Of a stretch of 64,000 bases of DNA, positions 50,420 through 57,686 are shown one piece after another. The translations under genes and the position numbers were made by a program. Source of the DNA: B73-G16 sp964611295 (lineage in GTDB: Bacteria > Desulfobacterota > B13-G15); the NCBI GenBank assembly GCA_964611295.1, contig CAZSWV010000005.1, positions 54,035-118,034 on the forward strand. The letters are read 5' to 3'. Every line of letters starts with the position of its first letter. The stretch's first letter is position 1. A model generated the notes under the pieces. The model did no database searches and was not told where the DNA came from. It saw only the letters and a list, made by a program, of their open reading frames with translations.

Positions 50420-51388
50420 TTACACCCCCTCTAATAATTCCTTTACTTTCTTTTCTATGAGGTCCCTAACCTCTCTTCCCACCTCAATGGGCTTTCCAAT
50501 AGGGTCTTCGAGATCCCATTGCACGAACCTTTTCCCGGGGACCATCGGGCATGAAACCTCACAGCCCATGCTAACCACTAAGTCAAAAGGGGCATCTTCC
50601 AGGATGTCCTCAATATGCTTAGGCTTCCTAAAATACAGGTCAAGGCCCTTCTCGGCCATGAGTTGGAAGGTCATAGGGTGGATCTCCTTCCAAGGGTCAT
50701 CTCCTGCACTTAAGGCCTCAAACCTATCCCCTCCATAAAACTCCAAGAAAGCTTGCGCCATCTGGCTCCTGCACGCATTGTGCTTACATACAAAGAGGAC
50801 CTTTTTCCTTCTAGTCAGGGGGAATAGGAGCTCCTTAGCCCTTTGTCGTAAACGGTACATAAAATCTTCATCCCCAAGGACCTCTCTTGGGCGATCGAAT
50901 CCTTTAGCACCTATTACCCCCTCAAAATGGGCACCTATGGCATCGAAAAAGTATTTGCTCGACAGTTCAATACCAAGAAATAACCTTTCGCCTTTCGTAG
51001 CCCCTACAGCCAATACAACCCCTTTGCGCCAAGGGCTCTTTGGGTCCCTGAGACCCAGTTTGTAACGCCTAGACCATAAGGCCTGCGAGCGATCAACGAG
51101 GGCTTTAAGTTGTGCGGGGAATCCGTAAAAAAACACAGGAGTCGAGATCACCACCAAGTCAGCCTGCTTAAACAAAGCATAAATCCCTCCCATTTGGTCT
51201 GACAACTTACAAAAACCTTTCTCCTCACAAAACCTACAACCTAAACAAGGAGAGATCTTAAGGTCCCTTACGCTAAATACCTCTACCTTAACCGTCGCTT
51301 CAACCGTTTCCTTAAGGAACACCTCTAGCAATACCTCGCTATTTCCCCCTTTGCGCGGACTACCTGTTATCCCCAATATGAGTGCCAT
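50420..51388 (-). CDS. fusion of Fe-S flavoprotein (NADPH-dependent FMN reductase-like) and ArsC-type low-MW phosphatase
   Basis: Starting at ATG 51388 (7 nt after the glutaredoxin-like stop) gives 322 residues. Residues 1-190 are a flavodoxin-like FMN reductase: GITGSPRKGGNSE, CLGCRFCEEKGFC, and VVISTPVFFYGFPAQLKALVDR. Residues 195-322 form a low-molecular-weight arsenate reductase: VLFVCKHNACRSQMAQAFLE with the P-loop Cys, then DLVVSMGCEVSCPMVPGK. The flavoprotein part may pass electrons to arsenate, or the halves may just be co-regulated. It sits between two selenoprotein candidates in one operon. Confidence 0.85.
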   Translation of the reverse strand: MALILGITGSPRKGGNSEVLLEVFLKETVEATVKVEVFSVRDLKISPCLGCRFCEEKGFCKLSDQMGGIYALFKQADLVVISTPVFFYGFPAQLKALVDRSQALWSRRYKLGLRDPKSPWRKGVVLAVGATKGERLFLGIELSSKYFFDAIGAHFEGVIGAKGFDRPREVLGDEDFMYRLRQRAKELLFPLTRRKKVLFVCKHNACRSQMAQAFLEFYGGDRFEALSAGDDPWKEIHPMTFQLMAEKGLDLYFRKPKHIEDILEDAPFDLVVSMGCEVSCPMVPGKRFVQWDLEDPIGKPIEVGREVRDLIEKKVKELLEGV

Positions 51389-51395
51389 AACTTGC

Positions 51396-51629
51396 TTATC
51401 CTTTAAGTTTCTCTTCAATGGCCTTGGGATCAAACCCCACTATGACATCTCCTCCTATCTCGATCACAGGCACAACCCGCCTTTTGGCAATTCTATCGAG
51501 CTCCTCAAGAGCCTTAGGGTCTTTTGTCACGTCCAACTCTTCGAAATCCACACCTTTCTGCAAAAGGAACCCTTTTGCTAGATGGCAAAAGGGTCACGTT
51601 GGTGATGTAAAAACCCTTATCCTTTTCAC
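51396..51629 (-). CDS. glutaredoxin-like protein with in-frame TGA (candidate selenoprotein)
   Basis: From GTG at 51629, with AAAGGAGG upstream, the frame runs to TAA at 51396-51398, if the TGA at 51594-51596 is Sec; 77 residues with Sec12. The product reads RVFTSPT-U-PFCHLAKGFL, then VDFEELDVTKDPKA, then RRVVPVIEIGG and GFDPKAIEEKL: a complete glutaredoxin with the CPYC site as UPFC and the cis-Pro at VVPVI. By family it would exchange thiol/selenol electrons with disulfides or glutathione-like thiols. A hairpin follows the TGA. It is too short and interrupted to be called automatically. Confidence 0.8.
51560..51596 (-). promoter_or_regulatory. candidate bacterial SECIS hairpin of the glutaredoxin-like gene
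   Basis: An 8-bp perfect stem GCAAAAGG/CCUUUUGC encloses a GUU loop whose G is 24 nt past the UGA. An alternative overlapping 9-bp stem (CCCUUUUGC/GCAAAAGGG) starts right after the UGA, so two folds compete. Confidence 0.55.
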
Positions 51630-51641
51630 TGTGTACCTCCT

Positions 51642-52340
51642 TTACCTTTTTAGACTTCCTTTTAAAGCCCTTCTTACCGATTCTTTGACGAAATATCCAG
51701 CACGATGCATCAACGTGTCCTGAAACTGCCAATCTATCGTCATGGTGGCCAAACAAGGATAGTTGTGGTGTAAAAGACCTGCCTTCTCTTCTGCGTCTTG
51801 GATTCTCTCTCCTCTTAAGTTTTCAACAACAAAATAAGTACTTCCACAAGGTGCACTCCTCATGACACTGCCCCCCACTATCCTCTCTCCTTCCACTTTG
51901 AGTTCCACTTCTGGTAATCCAAAATATCTGGCAAATTCCCTAATGAAAGGATTACTTGAGTCCGATTCTTTTAGACTACAAAAAGGTACTGGTGAACTCA
52001 CTGCAACTCCTTCCCTTACAAGTGCCCTCTCTACTTGTTTCACAAGCCCTGGAGGAACCCATACGCGGTTGTCAACAGGAAGAAGGAGGGCTTTCGCCTG
52101 TGCCCTTCTCACTACCTCAGGGACCACCTCCAATACCCCTGCTTCCTCCCCCAGGCTGATTACAAGATCGGCTAAAGGGATTTCTGGTGGCAAGAATTCG
52201 TTTACATCCTCTACGACCAAGGGAAAGGGTCCCTTAAGCCTTAAGACCTCAACCACCCACTCCTTTGGTCCCTTTTCTTTCCAGACCTCTGTTTTTCTCT
52301 CACCAAAATGGCCTTGTACCAATGCCAATATCCTCAACAC
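51642..52340 (-). CDS. DUF166-family protein
   Basis: The 232-residue protein matches DUF166, found mostly in methanogens and anaerobic bacteria. Blocks are ALVQGHFGERK at the N-terminus, ADLVISLGEE, a P-x-CSLKE region, and the C-terminal SAPCGSTYFVVENLRGE with HHNYPCLATMT that keeps two cysteines. No function is established. It is the first gene of the operon that continues into the glutaredoxin-like, flavoprotein-ArsC and NifU-like genes, and it has a possible FNR-type operator upstream. Confidence 0.8.
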   Translation of the reverse strand: MLRILALVQGHFGERKTEVWKEKGPKEWVVEVLRLKGPFPLVVEDVNEFLPPEIPLADLVISLGEEAGVLEVVPEVVRRAQAKALLLPVDNRVWVPPGLVKQVERALVREGVAVSSPVPFCSLKESDSSNPFIREFARYFGLPEVELKVEGERIVGGSVMRSAPCGSTYFVVENLRGERIQDAEEKAGLLHHNYPCLATMTIDWQFQDTLMHRAGYFVKESVRRALKGSLKR

Positions 52341-52398
52341 CTAAACCCCTCTCTGTCCGAGCTTTACAAGCTATAACTCTACACGATGGCATTATTCC

Positions 52399-52412
52399 TT
52401 GATTTAAGTCAA
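52399..52412. promoter_or_regulatory. FNR/HcpR-type palindromic site upstream of DUF166
   Basis: TTGATTTAAGTCAA differs from the FNR consensus TTGAT-N4-ATCAA by one base. Its centre lies about 65 nt upstream of the DUF166 start and overlaps the end of the flavodiiron gene. Confidence 0.35.
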
Positions 52413-53582
52413 ACCCTTAACTTGAGAGGCAAGCACCTTGCCTAGTTCCCTGCATTTTTTGAGGTCTTCCTCACTTGGGACAAAGTTCACCTTGATCCCT
52501 TCATGGATCAACTGCACCTTCATAGATTGAAGTTCTCGTTTGATGATATCCACAGACTCTCCACTCCACCCGTACGACCCAAACGCTAAACCTATTAGGT
52601 CATTCGGCCTTAGACCTTTCATGTATGAAAGAAAGTCCGCCACGCTAGGAAGTACCCCATTGTTTAAGGTCGGGGAACCGATAGCTATAGCTTTTGCGTC
52701 CAATATCTCCGCTATTACTTCACTCCTATGGCTCAGACGTAAATTTGCCACTTTACACTCTACCCCTTCGTCCATCACACCTTGGGCAATGGCTAAGGCC
52801 ATTTTCTCCGTACTGTGCCACATGGTGTCATAGACAACAAGTACTTTAGGAACTTTCTTAGCCTGGCTCCACTTACGATAGGCCTCAATTATCTTGATGG
52901 GGTTTCGCCATATAACCCCGTGATCGGGGGCAATGATTTCAATAGGAAGCCCAAGCCCTTCAAGCTGTTCAATAAGCCTTTTCACCAATCCAGAATAAGG
53001 CATCAAGATATTGGCGAAGTACTTGGCGGCTTCCTCCATCAGGTAAGCCTCTTCTACCTCATCATCAAACCGTTTGCTTGTGGCGTAGTGCTGGCCAAAG
53101 GCGTCTTGTGAAATCAAGACCTTATCTTCCACAAGGTAGCTTAGCATCGAATCAGGCCAATGGAGCATCCTGGTCTCAAAGAAACGGACCCTTCGTTTGC
53201 CAAGCGAAAGCTCTTCACCAGATTTCACCACATGAAAAGGCCAGTCCTCTCTGTGGAAGTGTTTGATCAAGGCCTCTTTTCCTTTTTCTGAACAGATGAC
53301 CTTTTCTGGTTTAACTAGCTCTACGAGTTTTGGCAGTGCCCCCGAATGGTCCATTTCTACGTGGTTAACCACAATCCAATCTATGCGTTTAGGATCTATG
53401 ATCTTTGATATGTTCGCCAGCAATTGTTCCCAGAATTCCTCTTTTACCGTATCGAACAGGACGACCTTTTCGTCCAGAACCAAATAGGCATTGTACGTAG
53501 TTCCCCTTAAGGTCGAATACCCGTGAAATTCCCTTAGGTTCCAGTCTACAACCCCTACCCAATATATCCCTTCCTTCACCAT
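52404..53582 (-). CDS. fprA: flavodiiron protein (FprA, A-type flavoprotein)
   Basis: The ATG at 53582 gives 392 residues; a longer frame overlaps the preceding gene. The N-terminal metallo-beta-lactamase-like domain has the diiron ligands HVEMDH, LHWPDSM and DHGVIW, and the C-terminal flavodoxin domain has VVYDTMWHSTEKMA and FGSYGWSGES. Such proteins reduce O2 to water or NO to N2O in the cytoplasm of anaerobes. The gene directly upstream is its likely electron donor Hrb, 14 nt away. Confidence 0.94.
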   Translation of the reverse strand: MVKEGIYWVGVVDWNLREFHGYSTLRGTTYNAYLVLDEKVVLFDTVKEEFWEQLLANISKIIDPKRIDWIVVNHVEMDHSGALPKLVELVKPEKVICSEKGKEALIKHFHREDWPFHVVKSGEELSLGKRRVRFFETRMLHWPDSMLSYLVEDKVLISQDAFGQHYATSKRFDDEVEEAYLMEEAAKYFANILMPYSGLVKRLIEQLEGLGLPIEIIAPDHGVIWRNPIKIIEAYRKWSQAKKVPKVLVVYDTMWHSTEKMALAIAQGVMDEGVECKVANLRLSHRSEVIAEILDAKAIAIGSPTLNNGVLPSVADFLSYMKGLRPNDLIGLAFGSYGWSGESVDIIKRELQSMKVQLIHEGIKVNFVPSEEDLKKCRELGKVLASQVKGLT

Positions 53583-53596
53583 AACCGAAGACACCT

Positions 53597-54286
53597 TCAA
53601 TCCTCCGCGGTAAATTGATCTTTTGAGGCCCCACATATAGGGCAAACCCAATCCTCAGGTAAATCTTCAAAGGCCGTCCCAGGTGATATACCCCTTTCCG
53701 GATCGCCCTGGTTGGGGTCATAGACATAACCGCAAACAGAACAAACGTATTTCTTCATAATGCCCCCCTCCTCTACCTTTTTCCGATACAAGGGTGCAGT
53801 ACTTGGGATACCGCCCTTTTTAACTTGATGGTAATAAGCATAAGTCATAGGTTCACCAGAGGAAAACACATCGCCTTCTTCTACTTCACCCAAAAACACG
53901 GTGTGTGTCCCTGCATCCAAATCAAGGATGACCTTACCAGCTAAGTACCCTAACGTATGTTCCAAAAGTACCGGGCACCCATTTCCTGCATATTTGTAGA
54001 CAACTCCCGCAAACTTATCCACTTCCTTTCCCGACTTGAATCCAAACCTCGCTATCAAATCCATGGGGCAGTCCTTAGAAAGGATAGAAGCAGAAAATAG
54101 GCCACTGGCTTTCACAAGATCATGGGTAAGGTTCCGCTTGTTTAACGCAAAAACAACTCGTGGAGGTTCTGAAGTCACTTGCATCAACGTATTAGCTACC
54201 TGCCCATTAAGCTTGGCTTCACTTTTAGAACCTATAATGTAAAGCCCATAACTTAAAAGACGCAAAACCTCTTCTTTTCCTTTCAC
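53597..54286 (-). CDS. hrb: high-molecular-weight rubredoxin (flavin reductase plus rubredoxin)
   Basis: The 229-residue protein has an N-terminal flavin-reductase-like domain (GLYIIGSKSEAKLNGQVANTLMQVTSEPP and LTHDLVKASGLFSASIL) and a C-terminal rubredoxin (VCSVCGYVYDPNQGDPE ... WVCPICGASKDQF). The same fusion in Moorella passes electrons from NAD(P)H to FprA. It is directly upstream of fprA, as expected for a donor-acceptor pair. Confidence 0.93.
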   Translation of the reverse strand: MKGKEEVLRLLSYGLYIIGSKSEAKLNGQVANTLMQVTSEPPRVVFALNKRNLTHDLVKASGLFSASILSKDCPMDLIARFGFKSGKEVDKFAGVVYKYAGNGCPVLLEHTLGYLAGKVILDLDAGTHTVFLGEVEEGDVFSSGEPMTYAYYHQVKKGGIPSTAPLYRKKVEEGGIMKKYVCSVCGYVYDPNQGDPERGISPGTAFEDLPEDWVCPICGASKDQFTAED

Positions 54287-54316
54287 CTTATCCCCCTTCT
54301 AGGAATCTTTGCCCGT

Positions 54317-54493
54317 TTACCTTTCTTTACATTTAGCTACCTCAATTTCTGTACCACAACGGGGACACGTTACTGTAACTTCATCTGAGAAAACCTCCAC
54401 CTCGTTCCCACAACCAGGACATTTACAATAGTCGACATTGACGTTACGCCCCTCTACTAAACAACCTTTAAATGGTCTATCCTTTGCTTCCAT
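54317..54493 (-). CDS. small zinc-ribbon protein
   Basis: A 58-residue protein starts at ATG 54493 with GAGGAGGGA upstream and ends at TAA 54317-54319. It has two CxxC pairs forming a zinc ribbon (CKCPGCGNE...TCPRCGTEIEV), one further Cys early (KGCLVEG) and a last one near the end (AKCKE). The size and position between desulfoferrodoxin and Hrb suggest a small metal or electron-transfer helper; no family is assigned. Confidence 0.7.
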   Translation of the reverse strand: MEAKDRPFKGCLVEGRNVNVDYCKCPGCGNEVEVFSDEVTVTCPRCGTEIEVAKCKER

Positions 54494-54512
54494 CGTTTCC
54501 CTCCTCTATGCC

Positions 54513-54899
54513 TTAAAAGCGCTTTTCCCAAAGGCCATGGAGGTTACAATACTCCCTCACTGCCTTTACCTTGCCGTTTCCTTTCAAACAAAACTCGGCT
54601 TCAGGGTTTTCTCCTGGTTTGAAGAATCTCTGTAAACAATAGCCGTCAAATTCCACCTCAACCCAAACGATGTAATGTGAAGGCTCCATAGGATGGGGTA
54701 TAGACCCCACTTTTACCTTTACCAAATCCCCTTCCTGTTCAACCACAGGAAGATGTTTTTCGTAGCCTTGTTCCTCTGTATGAGGGCTTTGTATCTGCAT
54801 AGGTTGTCCACAACATACAAGCTGCCCCTTGCCCGCAAGGTTTACCTTGACTACATTGCCACAGACATTGCACTTATAAACGGCAAAACGTTCTGCCAT
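54513..54899 (-). CDS. dfx: superoxide reductase (desulfoferrodoxin)
   Basis: The ATG at 54899 follows AGGAGGTTAGGG and gives 128 residues. The N-terminal desulforedoxin centre has CNVCG and CC (VCCGQPM). The SOR iron ligands are the His residues in SPHTEEQGYEKH and PHPMEPSHYI and the Cys/His in REYCNLHG. It reduces superoxide to peroxide without making oxygen. It is the two-iron class I type, typical of sulfate reducers. Confidence 0.94.
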   Translation of the reverse strand: MAERFAVYKCNVCGNVVKVNLAGKGQLVCCGQPMQIQSPHTEEQGYEKHLPVVEQEGDLVKVKVGSIPHPMEPSHYIVWVEVEFDGYCLQRFFKPGENPEAEFCLKGNGKVKAVREYCNLHGLWEKRF

Positions 54900-54918
54900 T
54901 TCCCTAACCTCCTTTCTG

Positions 54919-55620
54919 TTAAGGTTTCCAAACTTCCCAAACCCTTCCCACAAGTTCAGGGCCGACCTTTAAAGTTGCCCTCCCAGGTTGCCAACCACTT
55001 GGGGTAACTTCTGCCCCTCCGGTAGACCTCACGTGCTGGAAGGCCTTGATCTGTCTAATTAGTTCATCTGGGTTACGGCCCACAGGTGGTGTAAGTACCT
55101 CCATGGCTTGGATGACACCGTCCGGATCTATTATGAACCTACCCCTTATGTCCACACCAGCTTCTTCATCGTATACACCGTATACTTGGCCGATCTTGCC
55201 CCCGGGATCCGAAAGCATGGGAAAAGGCACACCCCCAGGTACCATCTTCGAAAGTTCAAATTCTTGCCACATCTTATGCACGAACCGGCTGTCCACGCTT
55301 ATTGCAAGTACTTCGACTCCCAAGGCCTTGAATTCTTCATACCTAGCGGCAACTGCCGCAAGCTCTGTAGGTCACACAAAGGTAAAATCACCCGGATAAA
55401 AACAAAGTACCACCCATTTTCCACGGAAATCGGAAAGCCTTAATACCTTGAACTCACCGCCTATAAAAGCTATAGCCTCAAAATCTGGGGCTTCTTTCCC
55501 AACCCTAGCTTTTATCATGACTTCCTCCCTCACGATATCTTTCGTAAGGATCTCTTCCCCTTTTGGGGGAAGAAGCGGACCTTTTGCACTAGCGACACAC
55601 CCCTTTACCTTATCCTCCAT
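54919..55620 (-). CDS. peroxiredoxin with in-frame TGA at the peroxidatic position (selenoprotein)
   Basis: The gene runs from ATG 55620 to the stop at 54919, if TGA at 55372-55374 (codon 83) is selenocysteine. The motif is FYPGDFTFV-U-PTEL, exactly where peroxiredoxins have the peroxidatic Cys, and homology continues on both sides (VLAISVDSRFVHKMWQ, PMLSDPGGKIGQVYGV, RGRFIIDPDGVIQ). The resolving Cys is missing (EVTPSGWQPG), so it is a one-Sec enzyme. A start at ATG 55518 (GGAGG upstream) gives 199 residues, the usual size; the 34-residue extension from 55620 has its own ribosome site. It reduces peroxides, complementing rubrerythrin. Confidence 0.9.
55346..55374 (-). promoter_or_regulatory. 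candidate bacterial SECIS hairpin of the peroxiredoxin gene
   Basis: After the UGA a GCGGC/GCCGC stem (55346-55350 with 55355-55359) closes an AGUU loop. The loop G is 19 nt past the UGA. The loop resembles those of the other two TGA genes. Confidence 0.6.
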
Positions 55621-55632
55621 CTTTCCCCTCCT

Positions 55633-56208
55633 TCACCATATATCTGCGTAGACCTCGAAATAGTCCCTTGGATGGTCGCACGAAGGACACCTTTCAGGGG
55701 CCTCTGTTCCCTCGTGTACGTAACCGCAGTTCCTACAACGCCATCTGACAGGTTGGTCCCTGCGAAAGACCTTTCCTTCTTTTAAGTTCTTAAGCAGAGC
55801 CAAGAACCTCCGTTCGTGTTCCTTCTCTGCCACAGCTATGGCTTTAAATACTTTAGCTATTTCTTCAAATCCCTCCTCTTCGGCGACCTTAGCAAACTGT
55901 GGGTACATCTCGTTGTACTCGTAGTGTTCCCCCTTGGCAGCATTCTCAAGGTTTTCCGCAGTCGTTCCTATCACCCCAGCAGGAAAGGCTGCTTGGATTT
56001 CAACTTCTCCTCCTTCTAAGAACTTAAAAAGCCGCTTCGCATGTTCCTTTTCATTATCGGCCGTATCAAGGAAAATGGCGGCAATCTGTTCATAACCTTC
56101 CTTCTTTGCCTGAGAAGCAAAAAAGGTATAGCGGTTTCTTGCTTGGGATTCCCCGGCAAAGGCCGTAAGGAGGTTACGTTCTGTCTTCGTACCCTTTATG
56201 CTCCTCAT
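55633..56208 (-). CDS. rbr: rubrerythrin
   Basis: The 191-residue protein has the N-terminal diiron four-helix bundle (ESQARNRYTFFASQAKKEGYEQ, DNEKEHAKRLFKFL, and the second half AEKEHERRFLALL) and a C-terminal rubredoxin domain (WRCRNCGYVHEGTEAPERCPSCDHPRDYF). It reduces hydrogen peroxide with electrons from rubredoxin. It lies next to the peroxiredoxin. Confidence 0.95.
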   Translation of the reverse strand: MRSIKGTKTERNLLTAFAGESQARNRYTFFASQAKKEGYEQIAAIFLDTADNEKEHAKRLFKFLEGGEVEIQAAFPAGVIGTTAENLENAAKGEHYEYNEMYPQFAKVAEEEGFEEIAKVFKAIAVAEKEHERRFLALLKNLKEGKVFRRDQPVRWRCRNCGYVHEGTEAPERCPSCDHPRDYFEVYADIW

Positions 56209-56223
56209 GTCACACCTCCCCGG

Positions 56224-56406
56224 TTATTCTTTAGGTGCGTAAAAACAACGCTTTGGCGACTGGACCTTGCCCTCTTTTTTTAGCTCAGAGATGATCTTGG
56301 AGACCTCCTTGCTGTCCATATCGAGCAACTTGGCGAGGTCACCAGGACGAACTGGCTTGCCGATCTTTTTCATAGCCTCAAGTAGTTGCCTCTTCTTATC
56401 CTCCAT
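56224..56406 (-). CDS. small winged-helix DNA-binding protein
   Basis: The ATG at 56406 follows GGGAGG, giving 60 residues. The sequence folds as a winged helix-turn-helix: RQLLEAMKKIGKPVRPGDLAKLLDMDSKEVSKIISELKKEGKV, with a wing ending in CFYAPKE. It is placed between the octaheme cytochrome and rubrerythrin, making it a candidate regulator of the redox island. No sensor domain is present, though one Cys is near the end. Confidence 0.8.
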   Translation of the reverse strand: MEDKKRQLLEAMKKIGKPVRPGDLAKLLDMDSKEVSKIISELKKEGKVQSPKRCFYAPKE

Positions 56407-56411
56407 GGCCT

Positions 56412-57686
56412 TCACCTCCCTTTACGGGTTTTTCTCATTTGTTCTGCCAAATGTTTTATCTCACCGAGGTCTTTCACCATCATGGCCCAACCGTACCAAT
56501 AAGCATAATCTGGATTGACATGGAAGAAAGCCTGATAAGTCCTCATCCTATGCTTCATGAACATCTGACAAAGAACTTGTTCGATATATGAAAGCTCCTG
56601 CGTCTTACCACCGGTCTGCATAAAGTAAAGTAGATCAGGGTAATCGAAAGCGTAACCTTTCCTTTTCTTCAATATGCCGTCGCGATAAAGCCCTGCCACC
56701 GTCTCTATCGCCTCGGCCATGAGTCTATCGGCCTTCTTCAACATCTGATCGCCCATCTCCAATTGTTTTCTTGCAAAGGCCTCGGAATGACACTTCCTAC
56801 AATTGGCCACCATCCTCTCCCTCTGTTCCTTCCACTCCTCCTGAGTAAGCCTTGCAAGCTTTAGCGCTTTTACAGCCTCAAACCTCGGGGTAGGCTTACC
56901 AGTCCTGGGATCAAGAACGCCTAGGGCCTTTAAGATGGTGATCCTGTCTTTTGCCCATTGGGGATCATCAGGCAAAGGCAAACGCACCCCTAAGAAACCC
57001 CACGCCGTATGGTTTTCGTGGTTCCCATCGGGCATATGGCAGTCCTGACAGGTAGGCGCCTGTGCTCCTCTGGGTACCTCTCCTGACCTCCTAGCAAAGT
57101 ACCTTGCCCCATGTTTCGAACTTGACCACATCTCCCATTGAGGGTGATCATATCCCATATGGCACTTCTGGCATGCCTCAGGAACCCTTGCCTCATCTTT
57201 GGAAAAGAGGTGCCGAGTGTGACACTCGTCACAGGAATTGACTTCGTGCCTGTACCCCTTTGAAACGAGTCTTTTCCTTTCGCCTTCATCCTTTATGCCC
57301 ATATTGTGACAACCACCACATCCCCTCTTTCCCTCGATGAGCTCTTCAGGTTCTACTTTGGATACAGGCAATGCCATCATGGCCTTCCACCCCAAACTAT
57401 GCTTACCTTTAGAAAACTGCTCGAATTGCTCGTTGTGACACTGTGCACACACACTTTCGTCTGGAAGCTTGGCCAAATGTTGGTCTTTGAGACCCTTATG
57501 TTCTGTACCGTGGCATACAGAACACGTAACTTCTGATTTTGCATGTTTGCTCAATTGCCAATCCTGAACTATGCCCGGCGTTTTCTGGCTGTGACACTGG
57601 ATACAGACTTCAGCTGCAGAAACGATTCCTACGAGGAAAAGGACACACACCAACGTAAAGCCAAAAAGACTACATCTTTTAATCAC
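56412..57686 (-). CDS. octaheme cytochrome c of the hydroxylamine oxidoreductase family
   Basis: I start at GTG 57686, overlapping the mutM stop by 4 nt, giving 424 residues with signal peptide LFGFTLVCVLFLVGIVSA. Eight CxxCH motifs lie near residues 28, 55, 80, 123, 152, 172, 213 and 296. The region from CQDCHMPDGNHENHTAWGFLGVRLPLPDD through ILKALGVLDP and RMRTYQAFFHVNPDYAYWYGW is that of octaheme HAO-like proteins. In Campylobacterota and others such HAO proteins reduce nitrite or hydroxylamine. No NrfH-type quinol partner follows. Its position in a stress island suggests detoxifying hydroxylamine or NO. Confidence 0.85.
   Translation of the reverse strand: MIKRCSLFGFTLVCVLFLVGIVSAAEVCIQCHSQKTPGIVQDWQLSKHAKSEVTCSVCHGTEHKGLKDQHLAKLPDESVCAQCHNEQFEQFSKGKHSLGWKAMMALPVSKVEPEELIEGKRGCGGCHNMGIKDEGERKRLVSKGYRHEVNSCDECHTRHLFSKDEARVPEACQKCHMGYDHPQWEMWSSSKHGARYFARRSGEVPRGAQAPTCQDCHMPDGNHENHTAWGFLGVRLPLPDDPQWAKDRITILKALGVLDPRTGKPTPRFEAVKALKLARLTQEEWKEQRERMVANCRKCHSEAFARKQLEMGDQMLKKADRLMAEAIETVAGLYRDGILKKRKGYAFDYPDLLYFMQTGGKTQELSYIEQVLCQMFMKHRMRTYQAFFHVNPDYAYWYGWAMMVKDLGEIKHLAEQMRKTRKGR

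Noticed and set aside
55372..55620. Peroxiredoxin as a frameshifted or nonsense pseudogene
   Set aside because: The interruption is a single in-frame TGA precisely at the catalytic position, with intact homology after it and a hairpin; the pattern recurs in two more genes. Selenocysteine is the simpler explanation.
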